Shown here in pieces: positions 1-7,324 of a DNA stretch of 64,000 bases. The stretch lies in assembly GCF_036884845.1 (NCBI RefSeq), contig NZ_CP145732.1, positions 186,001 through 250,000 of the forward strand. Reading direction: 5' to 3'. The notes under the pieces were generated by a model. It saw nothing but the letters and a program-made list of their open reading frames with translations. It made no database searches and was not told the DNA's origin. The position numbers were made by a program, and so were the translations under genes. Origin of the DNA: Pseudomonas sp. MAG733B. GTDB taxonomy: Bacteria > Pseudomonadota > Gammaproteobacteria > Pseudomonadales > Pseudomonadaceae. Position 1 is the stretch's first letter; the number at the start of each line of letters is the position of its first letter.

Positions 1-917
1 TCGAATACCAGAAACAGAACCCCGGCAAACTGGCCAGCCTCGAGCTGATGAACCGCTTGTATGGCGACCATCCGTACGCGCACGCCAGCGATGGCACGGC
101 GAAAACCGTTCCGACCGTGACCCTGGCGCAACTGCGTGCTTTCCACGAGAAAGCCTACGCGGCCGGCAACGTGGTGATCGCACTGGTTGGCGACTTGTCC
201 CGCGCCGAAGCCGAAGCCATCGCCGCACAGGTTTCCGCCGCCCTTCCCAAAGGCCCGGCCCTGCCGAAAATCGCCCAACCCACCGAACCCAAGGCCAGCA
301 TCGGCCACATCGAGTTCCCGTCCAAGCAGACCAACCTGATGCTCGCGCAACTGGGTATCGACCGCGACGATCCGGACTACGCAGCATTGTCCATGGGCAA
401 CCAGATCCTCGGTGGTGGCGGTTTCGGCACTCGACTGATGAGCGAAGTGCGCGAGAAACGCGGCCTGGCCTATGGCGTATATTCGGGCTTCAGTCCGATG
501 CAGGCGCGCGGCCCGTTCATGATCAACCTGCAAACCCGCGCCGAGATGAGCGAAGGCACACTGAAGCTGGTGCAGGACGTTCTGGCGGACTACCTTGAAA
601 CCGGTCCGACCGAAAAAGAACTCGACGACGCCAAGCGTGAACTGGCCGGCAGCTTCCCGCTGTCCACCGCCAGCAACGCCGATATCGTCGGTCAGTTGGG
701 CGCCATTGGCTTCTATAATCTGCCGTTGAGCCATCTGGAAGACTTCATGCAGCAGTCCCAGAACCTGACCGTCGAGCAAGTCAAAGCGGCCATGAACAAA
801 CACCTGAGCACGGACAAAATGGCCATCGTCAGCGCTGGCCCGACCGTGCCGCAAAAGCCGTTACCGGCCCCTACTGATAAACCTGCCGAGCAACCGCTCG
901 GGGTTCCGGAGCATTAA
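1..917 (+). CDS. M16 family zinc peptidase, C-terminal part (5' end outside window)
   Basis: The reading frame is open from base 3 and stops with TAA at 915-917, so only the last ~304 residues are present. They match the second half of an M16 (insulinase/pitrilysin-like) peptidase, with the GGFGTRLMSEVREKRGLAY stretch that carries the Arg/Tyr pair typical of the C-terminal M16 domain. Any HxxEH zinc motif would lie upstream, so I cannot tell whether this is the catalytic or the non-catalytic member of the tandem M16 pair pseudomonads usually have beside rsmD. The tail is proline-rich. Its stop codon overlaps the start of rsmD (TAATG), which implies translational coupling. Family assignment is firm; substrate unknown. 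Confidence 0.88.
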   Translation, partial: EYQKQNPGKLASLELMNRLYGDHPYAHASDGTAKTVPTVTLAQLRAFHEKAYAAGNVVIALVGDLSRAEAEAIAAQVSAALPKGPALPKIAQPTEPKASIGHIEFPSKQTNLMLAQLGIDRDDPDYAALSMGNQILGGGGFGTRLMSEVREKRGLAYGVYSGFSPMQARGPFMINLQTRAEMSEGTLKLVQDVLADYLETGPTEKELDDAKRELAGSFPLSTASNADIVGQLGAIGFYNLPLSHLEDFMQQSQNLTVEQVKAAMNKHLSTDKMAIVSAGPTVPQKPLPAPTDKPAEQPLGVPEH

Positions 918-1531
918 TGGCTACTTCCCGTCCTAAAAAACCTGTTCACAACGTGCACAACGGCGTGAACCAACTGCGCATCATCGGCGGCGAATGGCGC
1001 AGCCGTAAGCTGAGCTTCCCCGATGCCCCGGGCCTGCGTCCGACGCCGGACCGGGTGCGTGAAACCCTGTTCAACTGGCTTGCGCCGTACGTTGCGGGTG
1101 CCAAGGTGCTCGACCCGTTCACCGGTAGCGGCGCGCTGTTCCTCGAAGCCTTGTCCCGTGGCGCGGCCATGGGTCAGGCGCTGGATGCCAGCAGTATCGC
1201 GGTGTCCAGCCTCAAGGAGCATCTGGGAACGTTGCGCTGCACCACCGGCCAGGTCCAGACCGCCGATGCCCTGCGCTATCTGGAAACCCAGACCGCCACG
1301 GCTTACGACCTGGTGTTCCTCGACCCGCCGTTCAACCAGAACCTGCTGCCCGCCGTGTGCAAATTGCTCGAAGAGCGCCAATGGCTGGCCGAGGACGCGT
1401 GGGTGTACACCGAAAGCGAATCCGCACCGTCGACGCTCGGCCTGCCGGGCAACTGGCGCCTGCACCGCGAGCAAAAATCCGGGCGGGTCTATTATTCGTT
1501 GTGGCAACGTATGGCAGAGATCGCCGGTTAA
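917..1531 (+). CDS. rsmD: 16S rRNA (guanine(966)-N(2))-methyltransferase RsmD
   Basis: A 204-residue class I SAM-dependent methyltransferase. It begins with a basic N-terminus and an RIIGGEWRSRKL segment typical of RsmD. The SAM-binding loop LDPFTGSGALFLEALSRGA follows at about residues 60-80, and the catalytic DPPF motif (FLDPPFNQ) at about 135. Length is close to the E. coli enzyme (198 aa). RsmD methylates G966 of 16S rRNA during 30S assembly. The ATG overlaps the stop of the M16 gene, so the two are probably one transcript; the same neighbourhood (M16 genes, rsmD) occurs in other pseudomonads. Confidence 0.95.
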   Translation: MATSRPKKPVHNVHNGVNQLRIIGGEWRSRKLSFPDAPGLRPTPDRVRETLFNWLAPYVAGAKVLDPFTGSGALFLEALSRGAAMGQALDASSIAVSSLKEHLGTLRCTTGQVQTADALRYLETQTATAYDLVFLDPPFNQNLLPAVCKLLEERQWLAEDAWVYTESESAPSTLGLPGNWRLHREQKSGRVYYSLWQRMAEIAG

Positions 1532-1593
1532 TCGACCGGCCTGAACAAGGCGCGCACCGCACACAGGCGCGCGCCGCTGCATCGAGAACAATC

Positions 1594-2592
1594 GTGTCCC
1601 ATCCGTCAGAACGCTTCACCCCCGCCTTCGGCCTCGGCAACCCGCACTTGCAGACCTTGTGGGGGCCGCTGTGGCGAAAAACCACGCACATCGAACGCCA
1701 ACGTGAACGCTTGTGGCTCGAAGATGGCGACTTCCTCGACCTTGACTGGCACGGACCGCACAGCGTTGATGCGCCGTTGGTGCTGGTGCTGCACGGGCTG
1801 ACCGGCTCGTCTAACTCGCCTTACGTGGCCGGGATGCAAAAAACCCTGGGTGACCGAGGATGGGCCAGTGTTGCGCTGAACTGGCGTGGCTGCTCCGGCG
1901 AACCCAATCTGCTGCCGCGCAGCTACCACTCCGGCGCCAGCGAAGATCTCGCCGAAGCCATCAAGCATCTGCGGGCCAAGCGGCCTCTGGCGCCGCTGTA
2001 TGCAGTCGGTTATTCCCTGGGCGGCAATGTCCTGCTCAAACATTTGGGCGAATCCGGCAGTGACAGTGGTGTGATGGGTGCCGTAGCGGTGTCAGTGCCG
2101 TTTCGTCTGGACCAGTGCGCCGACCGGATCGGCCAAGGATTCTCAAAGGTCTATCAGGCGCATTTCATGCGCGAAATGCTGGCCTACATCAAGAATAAGC
2201 AGCGGCAGTTCCAGCATGATGGCCGCGAGGATGGCCTGGCGGCGTTAGCGGCGCTCGGCTCGCTGGAGAACATGCGCACCTTCTGGGATTTCGATGGCCG
2301 GGTCACCGCGCCGCTGAACGGTTTTGTCGATGCCGAGGATTATTATCGCCGCGCCTCGAGCCGCTACTTCCTCGGGGAAATTCGCACGCCGACCCTGATC
2401 ATTCAGGCGGCCGACGATCCGTTCGTGTTTCCCCACAGCCTGCCGCACGCTGATGAATTGTCGGCCTGCACGCAACTCGAATTGCAGGCCAAGGGTGGGC
2501 ATGTCGGGTTTGTCGACGGTTCGGTCAGGCAACCGGGTTACTACCTGGAGCGGCGCATCCCGCACTGGCTGGCCAACGCAGGTCGCGGGTAA
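1594..2592 (+). CDS. YheT-family alpha/beta hydrolase
   Basis: The 332-residue protein starts at GTG 1594 (SHPSERFTPAFGLGNPHLQ). A longer open frame reaches back to 1357 but overlaps rsmD and adds no family sequence. The N-terminal NPHLQTLWGPL block is the hallmark of the YheT/ABHD1-3 family. The oxyanion region is HGLTGSSNSPY (~67-77), the nucleophile elbow GYSLGGN places the serine near residue 141, and the C-terminal histidine is in KGGHVGF. E. coli YheT is an uncharacterised esterase-like protein, so the substrate is unknown. It lies 62 bp after rsmD and 3 bp before the AraC gene, so it is probably co-transcribed with both. Confidence 0.88.
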   Translation: MSHPSERFTPAFGLGNPHLQTLWGPLWRKTTHIERQRERLWLEDGDFLDLDWHGPHSVDAPLVLVLHGLTGSSNSPYVAGMQKTLGDRGWASVALNWRGCSGEPNLLPRSYHSGASEDLAEAIKHLRAKRPLAPLYAVGYSLGGNVLLKHLGESGSDSGVMGAVAVSVPFRLDQCADRIGQGFSKVYQAHFMREMLAYIKNKQRQFQHDGREDGLAALAALGSLENMRTFWDFDGRVTAPLNGFVDAEDYYRRASSRYFLGEIRTPTLIIQAADDPFVFPHSLPHADELSACTQLELQAKGGHVGFVDGSVRQPGYYLERRIPHWLANAGRG

Positions 2593-2595
2593 GCC

Positions 2596-3441
2596 GTGGA
2601 CGTCGATCAGGGCGAATCGATCCGTTTCTGGCAAACGGCGCCGTTGGCCGGGGTCGAGTTGTTGTCGGCGCGCTACATCGAACACCGCTTCGCCCCACAC
2701 GTGCATGACGGCTATGTGATCGGCATGATCATGGCCGGCGCCCAGCGTTATCGCTATCGCGGCGCCGAGCACCTGGCGGGCAGCGGCACGCTGGTGTTGA
2801 TCAACCCTGATGAACTGCACACCGGCCACAAGGGCACGGAAGACGGCTGGCTGTACCGGGCGTTTTATCCGGACAGCGGGCAGATCCTGTCACTGTTGGC
2901 CGAACTCGAACTGCCGAGCCACAACCCGCCGGCATTCGGCGCCACGCTGTATCGCGACCCGGATCTGGTGAACGGTTTCTGCCAGTTGCATCGCCTGTTG
3001 GAAAGTCCGTCGACGGCCCTGCAACAGCAGACTGCCTGGCGGGAATTGATGCTGTCGTTGTTGCAGCGTCATGCGGCGGTGGCAGAGGCTGGCAAACCCG
3101 GCAAGGAACATCGGGCGGTGAGGCTGGCCAAGGAGTTGCTGCATGCGCAGCTGGCGGCACCGCCCTCGCTGGAAGAACTGGCGGCAGCGGTGAATCTTTC
3201 ACCCTTCCACTTCGCGCGGGTGTTCCGTCGCGCAACAGGCATGCCGCCGCACACCTGGCTGATGCAGCAGCGCATTGCCCGGGCGCGGGGGTTATTGCAG
3301 AGCGGTTGCTTGCCGTTGGAAGTGGCCACGCAGTTGGGATTTGCCGACCAGAGTCATCTGAGTCGGCAGTTCAAGCAGGTGTATGGGGTTGGGCCGGGGG
3401 CGTATCGGAGTTCTCGGCAAAAACCTACGACACATCTCTAA
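2596..3441 (+). CDS. AraC-family transcriptional regulator with N-terminal cupin domain
   Basis: 281 residues starting at GTG 2596, three bases after the hydrolase stop. Residues ~1-160 form an AraC-type ligand-binding cupin, with the HRFAPHVHDGYVIG strand and an INPDELHTGH stretch. Residues ~175-275 carry the two helix-turn-helix motifs (SLEELAAAVNLSPFHFARVF and LEVATQLGFADQSHLSRQFK). This arrangement is typical of one-component activators, often of amino-acid exporters, but no obvious target gene is adjacent. The effector is unknown. A REP pair begins at its stop codon. Confidence 0.9.
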   Translation: MDVDQGESIRFWQTAPLAGVELLSARYIEHRFAPHVHDGYVIGMIMAGAQRYRYRGAEHLAGSGTLVLINPDELHTGHKGTEDGWLYRAFYPDSGQILSLLAELELPSHNPPAFGATLYRDPDLVNGFCQLHRLLESPSTALQQQTAWRELMLSLLQRHAAVAEAGKPGKEHRAVRLAKELLHAQLAAPPSLEELAAAVNLSPFHFARVFRRATGMPPHTWLMQQRIARARGLLQSGCLPLEVATQLGFADQSHLSRQFKQVYGVGPGAYRSSRQKPTTHL

Positions 3442-3533
3442 TGTGGGAGCGGGCTTGCTCGCGAAGAGGGCGTGTCAGTCGATATTTTTTTGACTGACCT
3501 ACCGCATTCGCGAGCAAGCCCGCTCCCACATTT
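3441..3533. repeat. REP-type inverted pair (GGGAGCGGGCTTGCTCGCGAA class)
   Basis: Two arms, TGTGGGAGCGGGCTTGCTCG at the left and its complement ending CGAGCAAGCCCGCTCCCACA at the right, are separated by ~45 bp that includes a T-run. The pair lies between the convergent ends of the AraC gene and sseA and could act as a bidirectional terminator or mRNA stabiliser. Confidence 0.9.
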
Positions 3534-3543
3534 TGATTGCGGG

Positions 3544-4398
3544 TTATTCGCCTTTGGCAACGCCCCGCGCAGGATCATTGATCCACTCGCTCCAAGACCC
3601 GGCATACAACGAGCCCAACGGATAACCCGCCAGACACAACGCAAACAGGTTGTGGCAAGCCGTCACGCCCGAGCCGCAATACGCCACCAGATCGTCCGGC
3701 GAGCGATTTCCGAGTTTCACGGCAAAGCGTTGCTTGAGCTGATCGGCCGGCAGGAAGCGCCCGTCACCGCCAAGGTTGTCGGTAAACGCCGCGCATTGCG
3801 CACCGGGGATGTGCCCGGCAATCGGGTCGATCGGCTCCACTTCACCTTTGAAACGCGGCAGTGCTCGCGCATCGAGCAAGGTCAGTTCCGGTTGAGCGAG
3901 ACGCTTCTGCAGTTGTTCGGCACTGAGCAACAACGAAGCATCAGGCGTACCGGTGAATGTGCCGCGAATGATCGACGGCGAATCAAGGCTCAGAGGCAAA
4001 CCCGCCGCGTGCCACGCCTTGAGCCCGCCATCGAGAATAAACACGCCATCACGCTTGCCGAGCCAGGCCAGCAACCACCAGGCCCGCGCCGCGTAGGCAC
4101 CCGGACCGTCGTCGTACAAAACCACGTCACTATCGTTGTTGATGCCCCAGGCTTGCAGGTGCTCGATCAGCTCTGCCGGCTCGGGAAGCGGATGACGACC
4201 GGTCACACCCTTGACCACTTTGCCGCTGAGATCGCGTTCGAGATCGGCAAAACTCGACCCGGCGATGTGCCCTTCGGCGTAGCTGCGCTGACCGTAATCC
4301 GGGTCTTCGAGGGCAAAACGACAATCCAGAATCACCAACCCCGGCTGGTCCTTTTTCAGGTCCAGTGCTTGCGGGCTGATCAGTTGCGCAATGGGCAT
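3544..4398 (-). CDS. sseA: 3-mercaptopyruvate / thiosulfate sulfurtransferase
   Basis: A 284-residue tandem-rhodanese protein. The N-terminal inactive domain spans ~1-140 and the C-terminal catalytic domain ~160-284. The active-site loop CGSGVTA (Cys ~241) is the form typical of mercaptopyruvate sulfurtransferases, rather than the CRxGx[RT] loop of thiosulfate sulfurtransferases. There is no signal peptide, so it is cytoplasmic. It transfers sulfane sulfur from 3-mercaptopyruvate to thiol acceptors or cyanide. It lies 48 bp downstream of the TetR gene on the same strand and may be transcribed with it. Confidence 0.92.
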   Translation of the reverse strand: MPIAQLISPQALDLKKDQPGLVILDCRFALEDPDYGQRSYAEGHIAGSSFADLERDLSGKVVKGVTGRHPLPEPAELIEHLQAWGINNDSDVVLYDDGPGAYAARAWWLLAWLGKRDGVFILDGGLKAWHAAGLPLSLDSPSIIRGTFTGTPDASLLLSAEQLQKRLAQPELTLLDARALPRFKGEVEPIDPIAGHIPGAQCAAFTDNLGGDGRFLPADQLKQRFAVKLGNRSPDDLVAYCGSGVTACHNLFALCLAGYPLGSLYAGSWSEWINDPARGVAKGE

Positions 4399-4446
4399 AA
4401 CGGGCTCCTGTGATGGGCGATTTTCGGTCCTGCTGCATTCGTTGAT

Positions 4447-5115
4447 TCAGATTTCTTCCAGCGCTTGGGCCAGTGGCACGTAAAACTCCTCGAATAAAGC
4501 GTTGACCGCCTCGCGCGCCTGATCCGTGACGAATCCGGCCTCCAGCACCAGCACTTGATAGACGCCGCGCTTGATCGCCTGTTCGCTGAGGTGGCTGGAG
4601 TTTTCCCGCGTGGTGCACAGAAAGCGCACCCAGGAAGTGAGGATGATCCAGGCATTGAGGGTCAGGGATTCTATCTGCACCCGGTCCATTTTCAGGATGC
4701 CGGCGGCAACGAAACCTTCGTAGATGGCCATGCCTTGAATGACGCAGCGCTGGGAAAAGCGCCGGTAACGGGCGGCCAGTTCCGGATCGCTATCGAGCAG
4801 ATGCTCAAGGTCACGATGCAAAAACCGGTAGCCCCACATCGCCGAGAGCAACTCCTTCAGATAGAAGCGCTTGTCTTCCACCGTCGCAGCGCGCCCCTGT
4901 GGCGGGCGCAGGAAACTGTCCACCAGGCTTTCGTACTCGCTGAACAACACGGCGATGATCGCCTGCTTGTTCGGGAAGTGGTAGTACAGGTTGCCCGGGG
5001 AAATTTCCATGTGGGCAGCGATGTGGTTGGTGCTGATGCTGCGCTCACCCTGCTGATTGAACAGCTCCAGGCTGTTCTGCACGATGCGCTCGCTGGTTTT
5101 GATCCGTGGGGCCAT
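4447..5115 (-). CDS. TetR-family transcriptional regulator
   Basis: 222 residues. The N-terminal ~60 form a TetR DNA-binding domain (RIVQNSLELFNQQGERS, then HMEISPGNLYYHFPNKQAI). The remainder is an all-helical ligand/dimerisation domain with no close match I recognise. It is divergent from the aldehyde dehydrogenase gene across a 147-bp gap. A near-perfect palindrome there overlaps the spacer of a good promoter for that gene, so this protein probably represses the aldehyde dehydrogenase / Tat lipoprotein / GMC operon and responds to an aldehyde, alcohol or acid of that pathway. Confidence 0.92.
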   Translation of the reverse strand: MAPRIKTSERIVQNSLELFNQQGERSISTNHIAAHMEISPGNLYYHFPNKQAIIAVLFSEYESLVDSFLRPPQGRAATVEDKRFYLKELLSAMWGYRFLHRDLEHLLDSDPELAARYRRFSQRCVIQGMAIYEGFVAAGILKMDRVQIESLTLNAWIILTSWVRFLCTTRENSSHLSEQAIKRGVYQVLVLEAGFVTDQAREAVNALFEEFYVPLAQALEEI

Positions 5116-5202
5116 GGCTTGAGCTTTAATTCAGAGTGCGTTGGCGGGCATCTTACGACCTATCCGCAAGCGGATGGAATATCGCCGCGCGGAGGAAGGC
5201 AT

Positions 5203-5231
5203 TTGACTTTCTAGAGCATAGACTCTAAAAA
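5203..5231 (+). promoter_or_regulatory. Predicted promoter and TetR operator for the aldehyde dehydrogenase operon
   Basis: A -35 box TTGACT (5203-5208), a 17-bp spacer and a -10-like TAAAAA (5226-5231) face the dehydrogenase start at 5263. Within them lies an inverted repeat, TTTCTAGAG - N6 - CTCTAAAAA (5208-5231), with eight of nine arm positions paired. An operator buried in the promoter spacer of the divergently oriented gene is the classical TetR repressor layout. Confidence 0.6.
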
Positions 5232-5262
5232 GTGCGTCATTACAATAAATCCGGAGCCGACC

Positions 5263-6693
5263 ATGACTGCTGATATTTCCTACCTGCAAAATCTCCAGCA
5301 GCCTCTGGAAGAGCTTCAGGCCCTGTTCGATGCGCAGCGCGCCGCTTATGCAGCCAATCCAATGCCTCCCGCGGCCCAGCGCCAGCAATGGCTCAAGGCG
5401 TTGAAGGATTTATTGAACACCGAACGTCAGGCCTTGATCGACGCGATCAGCCAGGATTTCAGCCATCGCAGCGCCGATGAAACGCTGCTCGCCGAGCTGA
5501 TGCCGAGCCTGCACGGCATCCATTACGCCAGCCGCCATCTCAAGGGCTGGATGCGCGCCTCGCGGCGCAAAGTCGGCGCAGCTTTCCAGCCGGCCTCGGC
5601 CAAAGTGGTTTACCAGCCGCTGGGCGTAGTCGGGGTGATCGTCCCGTGGAACTACCCGCTGTACCTGGCCATCGGGCCTCTGGTCGGCGCGTTGTCGGCA
5701 GGTAATCGGGTCATGCTCAAACTCAGCGAATCGACCCCCGCCACCGGTTTGCTGATGAAAAAACTGCTGGGGCGCATCTTCCCCGAAGACCTGGTCTGCG
5801 TGGTGCTGGGCGAGGCCGATATCGGCGTGGCGTTTTCGCGGCTGCGTTTCGATCACTTGCTGTTCACCGGCGCCACCAGCATCGGCAAACACGTGATGCG
5901 CGCGGCGGCGGAGAACCTGACGCCGGTCACCCTGGAATTGGGCGGCAAGTCCCCGGCCATCGTGTCCCACGACGTGCCGCTCAAGGATGCCGCCGAACGC
6001 ATCGCGTTCGGCAAGACGCTCAACGCTGGGCAGACCTGCGTGGCCCCTGACTACGTGCTGGTGCCGGAAGAACGCGTCGGGTCTTTTGTTGAAGCCTACC
6101 GTCAGGTGGTTCGCGGGTTTTATCCGACGCTTGCGGATAACCCGGACTACACCGCGATCATCAATGACCGACAACTGGCACGCCTCAACAGCTATGTCAG
6201 TGACGCCACCAGCAAAGGCGCGCTGCTGATTCCGCTGTTCGAGCAGGGCCAGGGCCGGCGCATGGGCCATAGCCTGCTGCTCAATGTCACTGACGACATG
6301 ACGGTGATGCAGGACGAAATCTTCGGCCCGCTGCTGCCGATCGTGCCGTACAAGGATCTCGATCAGGCGTTTGCCTACATTAACCAGCGCCCTCGCCCAC
6401 TGGCGCTGTACTACTTCGGCTACGACAAGCGCGAACAAAACCGCGTGCTGCACGAAACTCATTCCGGTGGCGTGTGCCTCAACGACACGCTGCTGCACGT
6501 CGCCCAGGACGACATGCCGTTCGGCGGCATCGGCGCTTCGGGCATGGGCCATTACCACGGCCACGAAGGCTTCCTGACCTTCAGCAAGGCCAAGGGTGTG
6601 CTGATCAAACAGCGCTTTAACGCGGCGAAGTTGATTTACCCGCCGTACGGCAAATCCATTCAGAAACTGATCCAGAAGCTGTTTATCCGCTAA
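5263..6693 (+). CDS. Coniferyl-aldehyde-dehydrogenase-like NAD(P)+ aldehyde dehydrogenase
   Basis: 476 residues with the full aldehyde dehydrogenase fold. Seen are the VPWNYP motif (Asn ~130), the LELGGKSP motif (Glu ~225), the nucleophile in AGQTCVAPDY (Cys ~259) and the late EIFGPLLP block. The short length, lack of an N-terminal extension and hydrophobic-basic C-terminus (PYGKSIQKLIQKLFIR) fit the class-3-like fatty/coniferyl aldehyde dehydrogenase group; CalB of Pseudomonas is a member. It probably oxidises an aryl or aliphatic aldehyde produced by the GMC enzyme downstream. The next gene follows after 28 bp. The exact substrate is not shown by sequence. Confidence 0.88.
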   Translation: MTADISYLQNLQQPLEELQALFDAQRAAYAANPMPPAAQRQQWLKALKDLLNTERQALIDAISQDFSHRSADETLLAELMPSLHGIHYASRHLKGWMRASRRKVGAAFQPASAKVVYQPLGVVGVIVPWNYPLYLAIGPLVGALSAGNRVMLKLSESTPATGLLMKKLLGRIFPEDLVCVVLGEADIGVAFSRLRFDHLLFTGATSIGKHVMRAAAENLTPVTLELGGKSPAIVSHDVPLKDAAERIAFGKTLNAGQTCVAPDYVLVPEERVGSFVEAYRQVVRGFYPTLADNPDYTAIINDRQLARLNSYVSDATSKGALLIPLFEQGQGRRMGHSLLLNVTDDMTVMQDEIFGPLLPIVPYKDLDQAFAYINQRPRPLALYYFGYDKREQNRVLHETHSGGVCLNDTLLHVAQDDMPFGGIGASGMGHYHGHEGFLTFSKAKGVLIKQRFNAAKLIYPPYGKSIQKLIQKLFIR

Positions 6694-6721
6694 CGGTCGT
6701 CACACTCGGGTAATAACAAGA

Positions 6722-7267
6722 ATGAACCCAAGCCTGTCCGATACTCCCGCGCTGTCACGGCGCGGCCTGCTCAAGTTCAGCCTCGGCGCCAGTGCCTTTC
6801 TCGCCACGGCCGGATTGGGCGCCAGTCTCAGTGGTTGTTCGTCAGGCACTGCGCAAAGCGGTTTCGCAGCATTGCGCAGCGGCGACCTGCTGTTTCTGCG
6901 GGCACTGCTGCCGGTGATGCTCAGTGGTGCCGTGTCCGCCGAACGAATGCCAGACGCCGTCGACGGCACGCTCAAAAGTCTGGATTACAACCTCGATCAC
7001 CTGTCGCCGGAAATGCTCAAGCTGACCCGGCAACTGTTCGATGTGCTCGGCATGGCCGTCACCCGCGGCCCGCTGACCGGGATCTGGGGCAGTTGGGAAA
7101 ACGCCAGCGCCGACGAAATCCGACACTTCCTCGATCGCTGGGAAAACAGCTCGTTGAGCCTGCTGCGCATGGGTCACAGCTCATTGCTGCAACTGGTGAT
7201 GATGGCCTGGTACGGGCGCAAGGAATCGTGGGCGCATTGCGGGTATCCCGGACCGCCGACCGTTTGA
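6722..7267 (+). CDS. Tat-signal lipoprotein, probable partner subunit of the GMC oxidoreductase
   Basis: 181 residues. The N-terminus has a twin-arginine motif SRRGLLKFSLG (Arg 13-14), a hydrophobic stretch, and a lipobox LSGC with Cys at ~39, so it appears to be a Tat-exported lipoprotein. The mature part is a small helical domain resembling the gamma/small subunits that accompany membrane-bound sugar and alcohol dehydrogenases. It sits between the aldehyde dehydrogenase and the GMC gene (gaps of 28 and 57 bp). The GMC protein has no signal peptide of its own, so this protein may carry it across the membrane. Partnering is inferred from gene order. Confidence 0.75.
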   Translation: MNPSLSDTPALSRRGLLKFSLGASAFLATAGLGASLSGCSSGTAQSGFAALRSGDLLFLRALLPVMLSGAVSAERMPDAVDGTLKSLDYNLDHLSPEMLKLTRQLFDVLGMAVTRGPLTGIWGSWENASADEIRHFLDRWENSSLSLLRMGHSSLLQLVMMAWYGRKESWAHCGYPGPPTV

Positions 7268-7290
7268 AACCGAGTCGCTCCCACATTTGA
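7268..7290. repeat. Degenerate REP half-element
   Basis: The sequence GTCGCTCCCACATTTGA directly after the Tat-lipoprotein stop matches one arm of the window's REP family (CGCTCCCACATT), but no second arm is present. It looks like a decayed or solitary REP copy. Confidence 0.45.
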
Positions 7291-7324
7291 CCGCGCCCTC
7301 CAATAATAAAAAGAGAACCCGAAG

